A stretch of 64,000 bases of DNA, from contig NC_135241.1 in NCBI RefSeq assembly GCF_947623445.1, forward strand, positions 25,670,501 through 25,734,500, in the 5' to 3' direction. This stretch comes from Clavelina lepadiformis. Taxonomy: Eukaryota; Chordata; Ascidiacea; Aplousobranchia; Clavelinidae. Below are positions 9,601 to 20,100 of the stretch, piece after piece (the first letter of the stretch is position 1; each line of letters starts with the position of its first letter). Position numbers and translations under genes: made by a program. The notes under the pieces were generated by a model. It ran no database searches, was not told where the DNA came from, and saw only the letters and a program-made list of their open reading frames with translations.

Positions 9601-11720
9601 GTGCGAACCAAGCCTTGCTTCTCCATTTCCGTGAGGATTTCTTCTACCTTTCGCTTGTCTCGAGGGGGTATTCGGCGATGCGGTTGTCTCACGGGGGCGC
9701 TAGTCCCAATATCGACATGGTGTTCTATCAAGTCGGTTTTGCCTAGATCGAATTGACTGGTCGAAAAACACTTCCAATGCTTCGATAATAAATTGAGTAC
9801 TTCGCGACGTTCACTCTTAGACAGCTTCGTCCCTAAATCTACGCCTTCTTCGATAGCTTGCAAGTGATCACGCTGGGGTTTAAAACGATGTTCTTCTACC
9901 GACGCTACGGAACATCTTTGGTCGGAGTTCACAATGCATCGGTTATTATTACAGTCACACGTGGAGTTTAATCTCGAAACTAAAGCGCACGTGCCGGGCT
10001 GGTAAACATCACCTCCGCCGAATACAGAGACTGGATGTAGGGTGGCGACCCTGGTTCCGTTGACTAATCTGACTTCGTCATCACTGAAATTAGCCAATCG
10101 AATGGGGACCTTTCCGTTCTGAACTTGCGTGAGGTAGTTACCCGCTAGTATCCCATATTTATCATTCAATCGGAGATTACCTTCAACTAGTGCCGGGAAC
10201 TCAACGTCGGGTATCTTAATCATCGGATCCATACAAAATATGCCAGAAGTACACACCTCAGTGGAAGCGGGGACGATCAGGTCTTCGACGATATAAACCT
10301 CGTTTCGTTGTAAGGTCACTCTTCCATCGAGCAGGGGTGTTGACGACGATCCGGCTTCTAGAGTTTTGTCCTTGTAGCAGATCCGGCATTGGTGATGCTG
10401 GACGAAATCTAACCCAATGATGAAATCTTCCGTGAGTTGATTAACTACGTAGATTTCGCACTCTGTGATCAAACCGGCCACTTGCACTGATAACGTGACA
10501 AGGCCTAACACCTGTAGGGCCGTCCCGCTAGCCGTAGTTAACTGTGTATCTAACGTGGGGCCTAGTGTAGTACTCGGATTTTCTGATGAAACTTTATCGA
10601 ACAAAGTTTTAGACATGAGTGATACGCTGGCTCCCGTGTCTACCAGAGCACAAATGGGCACAGAACACAACATCATATTAACATACTTGCATAACCTTTT
10701 CCGGTAATGTTGTCGAGCGGGTGTTGCGGTGGCTGGAGCAGGCGGACAGGATCGATTCCAACTTAACTTTGATCTGTTTACATCACATGCGTTAGTCCGA
10801 GGGTTGTGATTCGTAGCTAGGCTTTGACGGTTTAGGCAATCTCGCCTAAATGAATCATATTTAGACGGATTTGCATTTGAACGTGGGTTGTTTAGGACCC
10901 CACGTGTTTTATCGGAAGGGGACTTACGGTTTCGGTATCGTTGATTTCTTCCTTCAGACGGACCCGGTGCGCGTGGTTTCCAATGGAGGCGATCCACGTC
11001 TCGTTGTAAAGTGTTCACTTGCGTTTTCACTGAAGACACAGTTTCGTCAATACTTGAAATCCGGCCTTGAATATTGTCATTAAACAATTTTATCTCGCCA
11101 CTTATCTTAGCAAGTTCATTCTTCATCAAAACAGTCGCTTCGTCCTGGCGGCTTTCGTCTCCATGTGAAAGTCGAGCGACAGTGAACACGTCTGAACACG
11201 GAGTCTTTTCCGAGACGTCCAGGGCAATGGCTCGGGCGCTGGTAATGAAGAAGTCTCTGCCGATCTCTAGGTCTGCGACTAAGGTTTCCGATATTTTGCG
11301 GTTTCTCAAACCCCGGATCAATGCCAAGTAGAGTACCTCATTTTTTACAGGTGCTTGATCTGCACTGGCGTATGCCATGTCACCCTGTTTCCGCAAAGCA
11401 TAGACGAATGATCGTGTAGATTCGTCCGGTTTCTGTACCCTATCCAAAAGGCTGTTTTTTAATCTGCTGATTTCCGCCTTTGATCGCCCTGCTTCTGAAG
11501 CCCTTTCCACCAACTCGTCGAACTCTAAGTCGTAGACGGAGGCATCTTTCCCTTGAATTTCCCAGACAAAGTCCTTATCGAAACTTTCAATGAGGAGGTG
11601 TTTCTTAAAATCTTGATTTGCCCTAACGCTGGCGCAGTAAGAGTTAAAAACTTTGAGAAAGTCTTGAAAGTCTTCATTGGACTTATATCTTAGTAGAGGC
11701 AACGTCACATTAAAAGCCAT
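6675..11720 (-). CDS. Gag-Pol polyprotein of Ty3/gypsy element
   Basis: This is one uninterrupted frame of 1,681 codons counted from the first ATG (11,718-11,720); the frame extends upstream into the LTR only through a non-ATG codon. With residues counted from that ATG, the order is: Gag (about 1-345, capsid-like helical region then a basic region); aspartic protease around LVDTGAS (about 359-366); reverse transcriptase with FCVDYRRVND, TLDLRSGYWQ and the YLDD active site (about 828-831); RNase H with DTDASDNAIGA (about 975); integrase zinc domain (H-x7-H, C-x2-C, about 1,220-1,258); the integrase DDE triad (about D1290, D1350, E1386); and a GPF/chromodomain-side module near YKGPFTVV. No CCHC knuckle is seen in Gag. 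The tail ends shortly before the polypurine tract. The order PR-RT-RH-IN is diagnostic of Ty3/gypsy. Confidence 0.95.
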   Translation of the reverse strand: MAFNVTLPLLRYKSNEDFQDFLKVFNSYCASVRANQDFKKHLLIESFDKDFVWEIQGKDASVYDLEFDELVERASEAGRSKAEISRLKNSLLDRVQKPDESTRSFVYALRKQGDMAYASADQAPVKNEVLYLALIRGLRNRKISETLVADLEIGRDFFITSARAIALDVSEKTPCSDVFTVARLSHGDESRQDEATVLMKNELAKISGEIKLFNDNIQGRISSIDETVSSVKTQVNTLQRDVDRLHWKPRAPGPSEGRNQRYRNRKSPSDKTRGVLNNPRSNANPSKYDSFRRDCLNRQSLATNHNPRTNACDVNRSKLSWNRSCPPAPATATPARQHYRKRLCKYVNMMLCSVPICALVDTGASVSLMSKTLFDKVSSENPSTTLGPTLDTQLTTASGTALQVLGLVTLSVQVAGLITECEIYVVNQLTEDFIIGLDFVQHHQCRICYKDKTLEAGSSSTPLLDGRVTLQRNEVYIVEDLIVPASTEVCTSGIFCMDPMIKIPDVEFPALVEGNLRLNDKYGILAGNYLTQVQNGKVPIRLANFSDDEVRLVNGTRVATLHPVSVFGGGDVYQPGTCALVSRLNSTCDCNNNRCIVNSDQRCSVASVEEHRFKPQRDHLQAIEEGVDLGTKLSKSERREVLNLLSKHWKCFSTSQFDLGKTDLIEHHVDIGTSAPVRQPHRRIPPRDKRKVEEILTEMEKQGLVRTSTSPWSSAIVLVRKKSGEVRFCVDYRRVNDLMKKNSFPIPRVDESLDELSSNIYFSTLDLRSGYWQIPMNHRSREVTAFTTHMGLYEWNVMPMGLSNSAATFQRLMHIVLNGLEWRGALAYLDDVIVYGRTFGEHMSRLSDVLNRLEEAGLTLKPSKCSLFQESVKFLGHKISKEGVMCDAEKLEAVANWPIPRTVKHVRQFVGLTSYYRKFIPNYAKIASPLHKLTEKNKKFQWTEEHQNAFATLKRLLCTAPVLAYPNYDKPFILDTDASDNAIGAVLSQVIDDRERVISYCSRSLGKAEKNYSTTRKELLAVVWATKLNRCHLLGQKFLLRTDHASLRWLWQSKELYGQCARWVEHLAEYNFELLHRPGQKHKNADALSRRPNEGTQVNLPYKWHDQQVATSLEDSKQTVNNIDLRGNIGFLPNEVLNLQEEDAEIAPALRWLQLGKRPPYKHVKNLSRMTKHLWAQFGSLHTFDGPVYWANSNRSLPGTHCYRLITPEPMRLSVLQSLHDCVLGGAHLGLTKTCHKVEEKFYWPGWRQDTEKYCRNCDVCQRNKKPPAEPRARLVPSTEDRAMQRVEIDVVGPLPMTSSGFQYILVACDLFTKYVRAWPMRNQTAKTTADVLFHRWFTVHGVPDVIHSDRGGNFESEVFKELLRLMGCSKTRTTSYHPQGNGGVERNNKTIITMLRNYVQEDQRSWDQALSAVVAAYNASVHDSTGVSPHFLLTGRTLRLPADLLGTPTGGVLKTSVIQDLQTRLKIAEKTVRETLRKQRTKMADLYDQRQRGLPIEVGKEVWLKDQVVPQGEYRKFHLPYKGPFTVVNARHPTYTIKDKAGKEQTVHFNRMKLRVHSDDKRDNQLPYDHVPDNGINHCSPFEGLVFIPQNSTDTVTGESEATSINTSATEQLSSSQGREDSAVGQLRITEEGNNETIETSQPALVENGPIPSETTSAMTERNLPPRRARRQTRFYPDNE

Positions 11721-11767
11721 ACTGGTAAACAATACCTTGATACCTTGATACCTTTTTGACTGCGGGA

Positions 11768-11784
11768 TCCTGGCGCGCTCGCCA
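11768..11784 (-). promoter_or_regulatory. tRNA primer-binding site of the gypsy element
   Basis: The coding-strand sequence TGGCGAGCGCGCCAGGA begins with TGG, complementary to a tRNA CCA end, and starts two bases after the 5' LTR. The implied tRNA would have acceptor 3' strand CGCGCTC with discriminator G. I could not assign the amino acid. Confidence 0.75.
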
Positions 11785-11786
11785 AT

Positions 11787-12386
11787 TGTAACCAAACTTT
11801 GTTTACCAGGTAAGCTCCCCGCTTAACGGCTAGTCAATTAGCCAGACTGTCTTATTTCTACGAGTCTTCCTTAGATAAAAACAAACGTCTTCCTTTATTA
11901 AAACCAAACGTAGACTAACTCAACTCAACCAAAACACAGAATTAATCTTGGCCACATAGCAAGAAAATAAGCGTGGGGCGTTAATTACCAAATAGGTCTG
12001 CAGGGGTAGTGCGGTGACGCGGAACGAGAAACAAGCTAAAAAAACCCTGCACGTGTAAATAGTAAAGAAGTGCGACAGTGGGAGAGAAGTTATGAAAACG
12101 GACAAGCACACGCAAGTACGCATAAATGAAGTAATGAACAGCATCTATAAAAACGGCTGACACACACACATTGGATTAAATTACTGTATAATATAATGCA
12201 GCAGAAAAACAGTGCACGCACACACTAAGGTAAAAACTCCCTAACAGTTTACGGGGTAGTAAATATAAAACAAACACTAAGTAGTTATAAACAGCTTACA
12301 CCGTAAACTAGTGCTTTACAAACCGGGTGTTACAACGTTAAAATGCAGTGCTTATAAAACAGGCGTGAAAAGATATTCTCGTGACA
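11787..12386 (-). repeat. Gypsy 5' LTR (promoter LTR)
   Basis: This 600-bp repeat matches the 3' LTR at 6,038-6,637 and is the transcriptional start side of the element. It is followed on the right by the GTAG duplication and then the last 4 bases of the host Mutator-like element. Confidence 0.95.
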
Positions 12387-12390
12387 GTAG

Positions 12391-12886
12391 TACCAGTCAG
12401 TTCATGGCTATGTGTCCTTTCTGCAGCTATTGGTTACAACCTGCAACAACCTTTGTAAACTGGCGGCAACCATTGTAAGCTCAAAAGCCTAAAAGGGAGT
12501 TGAGATATTTCAAGGTGACCAGGTCAAACATTTATGATGTCAGAATTAGTTTGTGCCGTTATTTGGTCCCATATTGGTGTTCCTTTGACCTGACAAAGTT
12601 TCATTGGTAGGAATATCAATGCAGTAAAAACAAACGTTTTTCAATCAGCTTGAAAACCGGTTTTCTTTTAATTTTACAATGGTCTATTCACACTTAATAG
12701 TAGCTTGGTTATTCAAGTATCAATAAGGATTTACTTTTTGTATCATATCACCAATATGTTTATCATATCACCAATATAAGGCCACACATATTCCATATTG
12801 TCTATGTTGTTCATATCAAACTGAGATGAGTTAAGTAGTAAATTACAAGTACTTAAGTTCTTACTTACTACTTCTTAATTTACTTG
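12391..12886. repeat. Right end of copy A plus a dispersed repeat
   Basis: Positions 12,395-12,440 are the displaced right end of segmental copy A and match 15,764-15,810 (CAGTTCAT, then CTTTCTGCAGCT). Positions 12,447-12,636 match 20,252-20,421, a dispersed repeat containing CTAAAAGGGAGTTGAGATAT and TTTGGTCCCATATTGGTG. This copy has an internal 20-base partial duplication. No gene is seen in the remainder to 12,886. Confidence 0.7.
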
Positions 12887-15810
12887 TAACATACTATTAT
12901 TATTACTATTCTAGCTATTTTAGATACAAAGTTTAAGCCAATCACTTTTTAAGAAGGTAGTTACTTTCCCCTTTTAAATTAAACTCTTATCAGGGCTTTT
13001 CAATCGTAACTTATTCTACTTAATTCAAATTGCATTATGCAGCCCTAAAACCAAATGGCTGCCACTAATGGTCAGGCACATCGAAACTAACAGTTGACTT
13101 TATTTTACTTTCATTTTAAACACTGAGTTCACAAAGCTTGTTGATCAAACAAGTATTAGTGACATAACTTCTCTATGCAAACAACATTCAAACAGCTAAT
13201 CTGTGTCATGCAGCCTTGCTTGACATTTTAATAATAAACATCTCATACTTTTATATTTCACAAACAAATCGTAAGAAAACTGTTACATTTAAACTAAAAC
13301 AAATTTGTATATTATAATGAAAGGTCCTAGTTAAAATAACATATTAAACTGAAATTTATCCAAGAAAAAGATCAATGCTGTATGGATAGCAATTATACTA
13401 CCCAGGTAACAATGCCAGCTTCAAAATACAAAAGAAGCAGTAATAGTATCAAAACATACAACTGCTGCTTCTTCCTGCTAATGCTACTTCCTTGTGTCTA
13501 TATTTGTATGACTACTATCAGATGCCTCTGGTGGATAAACCACTGTTATATGATGCATTTAACATGGTTAAATATTATTACAATGACATTTTGGCAATAC
13601 ATATCTGTATTCATCTTGTAAATTGCTCATTACTGCACTAAAGTTAAATGTTAAAATGGTCACTATTTCTATTTGCAACATGCAGTAGTGATATACCATA
13701 TATATGCAAACTAACTCAACATTAGGTTGTATGCACTAAATGTGTTTGGAACTATTGGACTATTAACAACCCACTATTTTCCGGATGTTAAATACACAAT
13801 CGCAACAATGGGACTAACACTTTTTAGCTTTCCAAAAATTCCAAGTAATGTCAAATAGTCCTTTTTAGTTTTTTATTGAAATATGACATCATAGCTTTTA
13901 ATTAAGCAAGCTCAAGTATATCGCAATAAATTTAACTTTACAATTTATGATTGGTGGGACTAATATCAGCTTCAGTGTATAACAAATGTCCAATTGCTTC
14001 TCATTGCTAATTATTTTACTTGGAAATGAGCAATGCACTGATTTAAAAAGTTTATATCATACAATATATATGCTGATGAAATATGTCATAGGCTGCATCA
14101 AAAGTTAAGCATCACAGCAGTTATATTTTAGCACAAAATAATTGCATTTATCTTATAATTGATCTTTACAACACGAAGTTAAGAAGAATATTCTTTCTGC
14201 CAGTAACATAAATTTATAATAAGTACTTACCTGAAATGTGACACCCCACATATTTTTGGTGCAAAAATAACGACCAAATCTTTTCCTCATAATTACAAGG
14301 TTAAAGGTAAAGGTGGATCCAATGCTTGATTCCAAATGTCTATTGATAAGGAATTACGGTTTCTCATTGTGTTAAGTCAACAGCAATAATGGAAGCAGAG
14401 TGCTCTCATTATCACTTTACTCAGTGATAATTCAACTCAACGGTCTGTGAGACTGTGATGCTATTTTGGTTCAAGAATAGAAAAATCAATTTTAAAGTTT
14501 AAAATAAATTCAATGAAACTGAATCAATTATTTATATTATTCAGTGACAAAGAAATTATCCAAAGTCCAAATTCAAAATAGCTTCTTACTTGAATAAAAC
14601 ACTGCCAAGGAGCAGAAATTCCCTAGTGCTCAAGTGTTTAAGTTTCAGTGTTAGATAAATCTATAGTTACAAGTGGTAACCTAGGTATACACTAGAGAAT
14701 GATTAAAATTTGTAGTCAATCGTATAGACATTTGGCTAGCCGTGGCACATCTGAGTAGTCTGAACAAAAGCATGCGTTGTTCATGGTTTGGTAATCTCTA
14801 TCTTCAGACTAAGGAAATTCTTTGCTCAGTCTTTGATTCTTCATCGCTTGAGGCCCTGTTTTCTAAGCTAACCTTTGCGTGTTACTCAAAGAACATTATA
14901 AAGATAGCACAAGTTACTTGCAATCATGAGCTTATTCTTATGGCTGCCTCTACTTCACCGGAAAAAATCGTGCGTTTGAAGCTATTTTTCACAGTTCCTT
15001 GTTAATCTAACTTTAATTTTATAACATAGTAGCGTAAAATAAACCTACATTTACTTTCTAATATAAACTTAACTCAAACAAAACCTGAAATAGCTAAAAT
15101 CAACTTTATGCAATTTACCCATTCTCCTAACCTAACCGCCTATATTTAACAACAGGCTGCATGACCCATATAGGGTGGAATAGTAACTTGGTATTTTAAT
15201 TGCGTTCGCTCTGTAACTGCAGTTTCGTAAAATGCTGTGAGTGCCATTGTGCAGGGATTAAAACCAAGAACCGGTGCAAACTGATCTTGCCCGTACGTAA
15301 AAATTCCCGATTTTGAGAATGAATTTTAAAAGCCACAAGAAAATGTGGCGCCTCAGAGCAAAACATTCAAATACAAACGATATGGTTTAGTGACACAATC
15401 TTTTTATCCTTGGTCTGAGAAAAATCTTCGACACAACTTAAACTCGGTATATGACGGGAAAGAATATATGATGTGATAGACAGACGGTGCTAACTTTTTA
15501 TGCCGTCATAAAAATTTCCCTGGTTTTGAAAAATAAAAAAATAAAACACTTTGATATAACTCAGCAATGATTCGTCATCGCTTGAGCCCCGGTTACCAAG
15601 TTCGTCCTGCTTGTTTTTCTTCGCTACCGAGCGGGTCAATGACAAGGTTTTGAGTAACACTAATGGTACAGCATGTTTTGAAATATTTCCACATGTTTTG
15701 CAAGAAAATTGTGGGTTGAAAAGTTCGTCACAGGATATTTTTTTCAATGAATATTGTAGTAATAGACAGTTCATAGTTATGTGACCCTTTCTGCAGCTGG
15801 CTGGTTACAG
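12887..15810. repeat. Segmental duplication, copy B (uninterrupted)
   Basis: This is colinear with copy A (468-3,029 plus 12,391-12,440) but lacks the MITE, Mutator-like and gypsy insertions, so it preserves the pre-insertion sites near 15,752 and 15,764-15,772. It has about 300 additional bases near 14,790-15,150. No open frame shows a recognisable domain. Confidence 0.85.
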
Positions 15811-17101
15811 CAAAAAGATGTGGTCGACTCATGCTTCCGAGGTTGTGAAAAGCGGGACATTTACTGATAATTCAACTGTTGATCAGCGAGCAAGAGCAAA
15901 TGAAATAAACCAAACGCAATAATTAGAAAAAACTCTCAAAGATTTCATTACAAAGGACTTAAACTATTCAAAGAACTCGACGAACCCACGACGAATCAAA
16001 CTAATTTCAATTAGAAAGTGATTTAATTATAGCATTAATTTATAAAAATTAATCTCTTTATACAATGATTGCACGTTATAGTTATAAAACACGTAAGACT
16101 TGAATAATAAAATGAAATTATGTTGATGATAACTGTATCGGCCATTATTTCGATATTAATCGTAGAGAGCATAAACAAAAGCACAATGCTAAACGGTGTT
16201 ACATCACAATAGAAAACTCAAACTATTAATTTCTAATTAATAGACGAAAGAATGGAAAAAGTTGTTCAATACAATGACGCTATAGCAATGAACGCGACCA
16301 CTACATACACAGAGAAGATAAAATGAAATAACCTGCCGCAAATGTGGCACAAGATTTCACAACACCAGTAAAAACACGTCCAAAAACAATGTAAGTGCTA
16401 TCTCCTTATTATAAACGATATACGCAGTCATATAACATTGAACACCTACAGCTGCATGCAAAAGGTTGAGATGCTAAACAATGAAGGATTTTCACTTTGG
16501 CTGGCTATGGCAATCATTGTATGCACGTTGGAATGTTAAGTTTAAAAACGTATTTCTGCATTCCTTATCTATTACATCACAATACATTGATGGCACCAGG
16601 CCAAGTAAGATAGCGGTTTATGACCTGGTGTTTATGGGTGGTTTCGGAAAGATGCCAATAATAGAAAGAATCGCTGTTAAAAAATATCTAGGATTTGTTT
16701 CAACAAAATAAAACTCCCAAGTTTTAACAACATTTGATTAAAAATGCATGAGGTGAAATGCATGAAGTATTCTACGTAACGCGAGTACAAACTATGTGGA
16801 ACACAAAAGTATTCGCTGATTGAAAACATTTGAGATAAAACAGAAGCAGTTCACAGGATGAACTTCATAGTCCGCAACTGCACTGTTGCAATTTAAAAAA
16901 CAAACAATGATAGATAATGGGGTACAAGACAAAACAATCAATGCAGCATTTATCGAAAAATATTTCTAAGAATTTATGCAACGAAAACTACCTTTTTTAA
17001 AATGAAAAATCTCAACGTGGTTTATATTATATAAGCTATCTATGACACAACAAACAAGATGAAGAAATATTGGAAGTATGCAAGTTCTTGTAAATCAATT
17101 T
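15811..17101. other. Intergenic, downstream of receptor R1
   Basis: No gene was recognised. The only structured item is a 50-base block (16,388-16,437) identical to 43,659-43,708. The stretch contains the presumed 3' UTR and terminator region of the minus-strand gene R1, but no canonical polyadenylation hexamer could be assigned with confidence. Confidence 0.4.
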
Positions 17102-20100
17102 CTATGAGTTGTTGATTTCATCATAAGGCCCTTCAACATTTTCATATCTTCTTGAGCCGTTCTGTTGACCATGATTGTGAAGCAAAGTTTAATAGAAGTA
17201 TAATTTTGAAATCTTATTTTTACTTCAGGTTTGATTTTTATGAATTAGTTCAACGACTTCAGTTTAATTTTTCTCACCTCAGTATGAGCACTTGGAGTAG
17301 TGATGACTTCATCATAAGCACCTTCAATGTTCTCATATCTTTTGGAACTACTTGATGCATTTCCTTGATTGTTCGACTCAGCATTGGATTCCTCCCCATT
17401 GAAGACAACGTAACCTGCATTGTCTGCGTAATAAAGTGTTCAGTTGGTCAAATTTTACTTTAGTATGATGTTATTTCTATGAGACAGTATTTGTTACCTC
17501 CACTATAAACATCATGCTGTGGTATTAAGCTGTTATTTGTAAAAGCAAAAAAGTATAAAAGAAAAACATAAAAAAACTTTCAGGTCATAGACATGAAAAG
17601 AAAATTTGAGCAAATATTGATAAACCCTACATTATCAATATTATCGTCTTATATATTTTTCGCCATAAACCTTGTGGAAAAAAACTATGACGCCATTCTA
17701 GATACAGCACAATAAAAACATGCTCACATACAATTAAGGAAGTGGAAAAAGAGCTTACTAAACACAAAGTATACAATTGTCGCTGCTTTGCAAAGGTGAA
17801 GATGTTAGTATGTTATTTGGTATGCCCACATTAAATCTTATACTTCATATTGCTGTGGTATTAAGCTGTAATTTGTATAAGTCATAAAAAATTGTAACTA
17901 AGATAATTTACCAGTTTCTGGCTGGGAATTAGAAGCTCTGTTTCTCTGCAAAATTGAAACAAATTAAGATTCAAGCAGCAGAAATCAATGCTGCTGCGTT
18001 ACATTTAAAATAAAACAGGAATTACCAAGTGACCAGTTGTGCTTCCGTTAACTGCAAGATATCCATTTTGATCTGCAGTTTTACAAACACAAAAGCATGA
18101 TTTATATTTCTTGTAAACACAGTCATGAAGATTATGAAACTCATTAACCTATATTATTAGTAATATTAGTATATATTATATTAAGTTACTATTCAATTCA
18201 AAATGAAATACTTTCTCCAGCTTTGGAATAAATGACGCAAATATGAGCATGGTTGCAAAAACAATCATGAAGGTTTTGAAACTCATAAATCTATGCAACC
18301 TATTACTATTTACTCTTCTGGCTTGAATAGATGATAATAGCTTATTTGAAAATTAACATCAATCGAAACAATTTTTCGCTACTCAATAATTCTAGGGAAC
18401 ATTCAGTCAGAGCAAATATTATGAAGTCATACCTTCAGCTGGACCAACTACTTCATAATTCCTTTGGTTATGTGAGTTTATCTGCGATCATTTATAACTT
18501 TAATTTAATTTCAGAACAAATGCAAGCCTTTTACTACATAATAAATTGTTACAATATGCATTTCCATTATTATATACAAAAATTTTGGTTACTTGGGTTG
18601 AATCATTTGCAGTAACATCAATGTAACCGGGTTGATCTGGAAAAATAAACAATGTCTATATGCAACATGAGCATATGCATATATACGAGCAAATAAAAAT
18701 ATAACTGCCTATGTTAACTTTACTAGACTTAAATACAAATAAAAACACGAACAAATCAGAAAATTGTGATTAAATAGCTTTGAAAAACAATGAACATTTT
18801 TAAAACGAGTTCATAAAAACACATTTAAAGTTATTTGAAGCATCAGTTTTGGCCTAAAGAATAATGGCACCTGTCAATGTGTGGTTGCCACTGCCAGTAG
18901 GATACCGTTCATTAGATTGACTTTCATCTGTGTACATACCAAGAATACAGTGAAAAGAATTTGTAAACTTACGTGAAAAAGTTTTTCCAAACATTTACCA
19001 AACAACATCGTAAAATTAAGATAGTCACAAACTACAAATGGAGATAAAATAAAAACAATTTTGGAATATAAATATAAAAACCTAAGTTCCAAGTAAGTCA
19101 GTTTCAACAAAAATAATGAAACAAATGCAAGAAAATAAACCAACTTTTCTTCTGAGATCCACTTCTCCATCTATAAACACCATAACCAGCTGCACATAAA
19201 ATGACCACCACAACACCAGCAATAATACCAGCAATTGCACCAGTGGAGAGACCAGGAGTGCCAGGTGGTTCCCCATTGCCATCTGTATTGTCCACAACTT
19301 CAATGTCAAAGTATAAAACACTATTCGAGAATAAACTGCTGGTTGAAGATTTCACAATGAGCTCGTACCTTCCATTGTCTGAATTTGTTACCTGCAAAAT
19401 ATTTAGAGGTCAGACTACTTAGGTAAATTAATTATTTTTTATTTAATGAAAATTGTTATTATGCAAGGCAATTAAATATTACCCACATAATAATGATGGC
19501 AATTTTTATTATAATACAAAACACATTCACCAGAACTAAAATAAACATTCTCTATAAAACATATCGTTGAACATAATAATAAAGTAAATATTAATAACGT
19601 ACTTAAACATAAAAATGCGACAAAGGTTTGATGCCTTTGTGAAAGATTTAAATAAGGTATAATTTGAAAAACTTGGAACATTTTTTTGTATCTTACATGA
19701 TAAACACGGCAAAAACAGTATGTTTAAATTTCTATATACACCTTTAATGCAAACTCTGAGCCTAGCTATTGGTTGCTAAAGATCAAAGAAATGGTCTCAA
19801 AATAGAAGGCCGCATAACGATCGAGTTTTTCTCAAATTTCAATAATCCAGTCGTAAAATATCTTGGTGTAAAATTTAAGGCAATCAACACAAATCACAGA
19901 ATTTCTTATCTGTGTGTGATCCTTACTTTACAGAAATATTATGCCAATTACTTACTTGTGTTCGGGTGAATGTGAAAGTCTGTTGGCCTTGATCACCAGT
20001 TGATTCTATAGTCATTGAACCGTCACTTGCTACCGATGATCCTGGTGAATAAATCGGTCAACATGTTTAATAAAAAGATCTAGTAATTACTATGCGAGTG

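Larger units (their letters stand above)
6038..12386 (-). mobile_element. Full-length Ty3/gypsy LTR retrotransposon
   Basis: The element is 6,349 bp on the minus strand. Its two 600-bp LTRs show no difference by eye, start TGTCACG and end GGTTACA on the coding strand. A 4-bp target duplication GTAG flanks it (6,034-6,037 and 12,387-12,390). Next to the 5' LTR is a primer-binding site, TGGCGAGCGCGCCAGGA (complement of 11,768-11,784), two bases in from the LTR. Next to the 3' LTR is a purine tract with seven G residues (about 6,638-6,647). A single gag-pol frame fills the interior and there is no env. Matching LTRs and an unbroken frame point to a very young, possibly active copy. Confidence 0.95.
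3533..12394 (-). mobile_element. Foldback Mutator-like element, split by a gypsy insertion
   Basis: Without the nested gypsy (6,038-12,386 plus one copy of its 4-bp duplication) this element is about 2.5 kb. It is bounded by the 9-base duplication AGTCAGTTC (3,524-3,532 and 12,395-12,403); copy B has a single near-identical AGACAGTTC at 15,764-15,772, the empty site. Its long terminal inverted repeats (about 3,540-3,830 and 5,800-6,034) are mostly tandem 15-16-base units of the type CGACACTTTATCGAA, followed by a matching unique stretch containing AAGCAAGATTTTTGCGTG. An interior array (about 5,211-5,360) repeats GTGTCGCGTGATTAA. A transposase C-terminal remnant at 4,369-4,637 identifies the superfamily. 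The target duplication length of 9 fits Mutator-like elements. Confidence 0.82.

Noticed and set aside
17500..17532. Possible extra R1 tail exon with HDVYSGG
   Set aside because: It has splice-like borders but its entry phase does not fit the preceding exon and gives a stop; a similar decayed piece lies at 17,835-17,880. It may be a relic or alternative exon.
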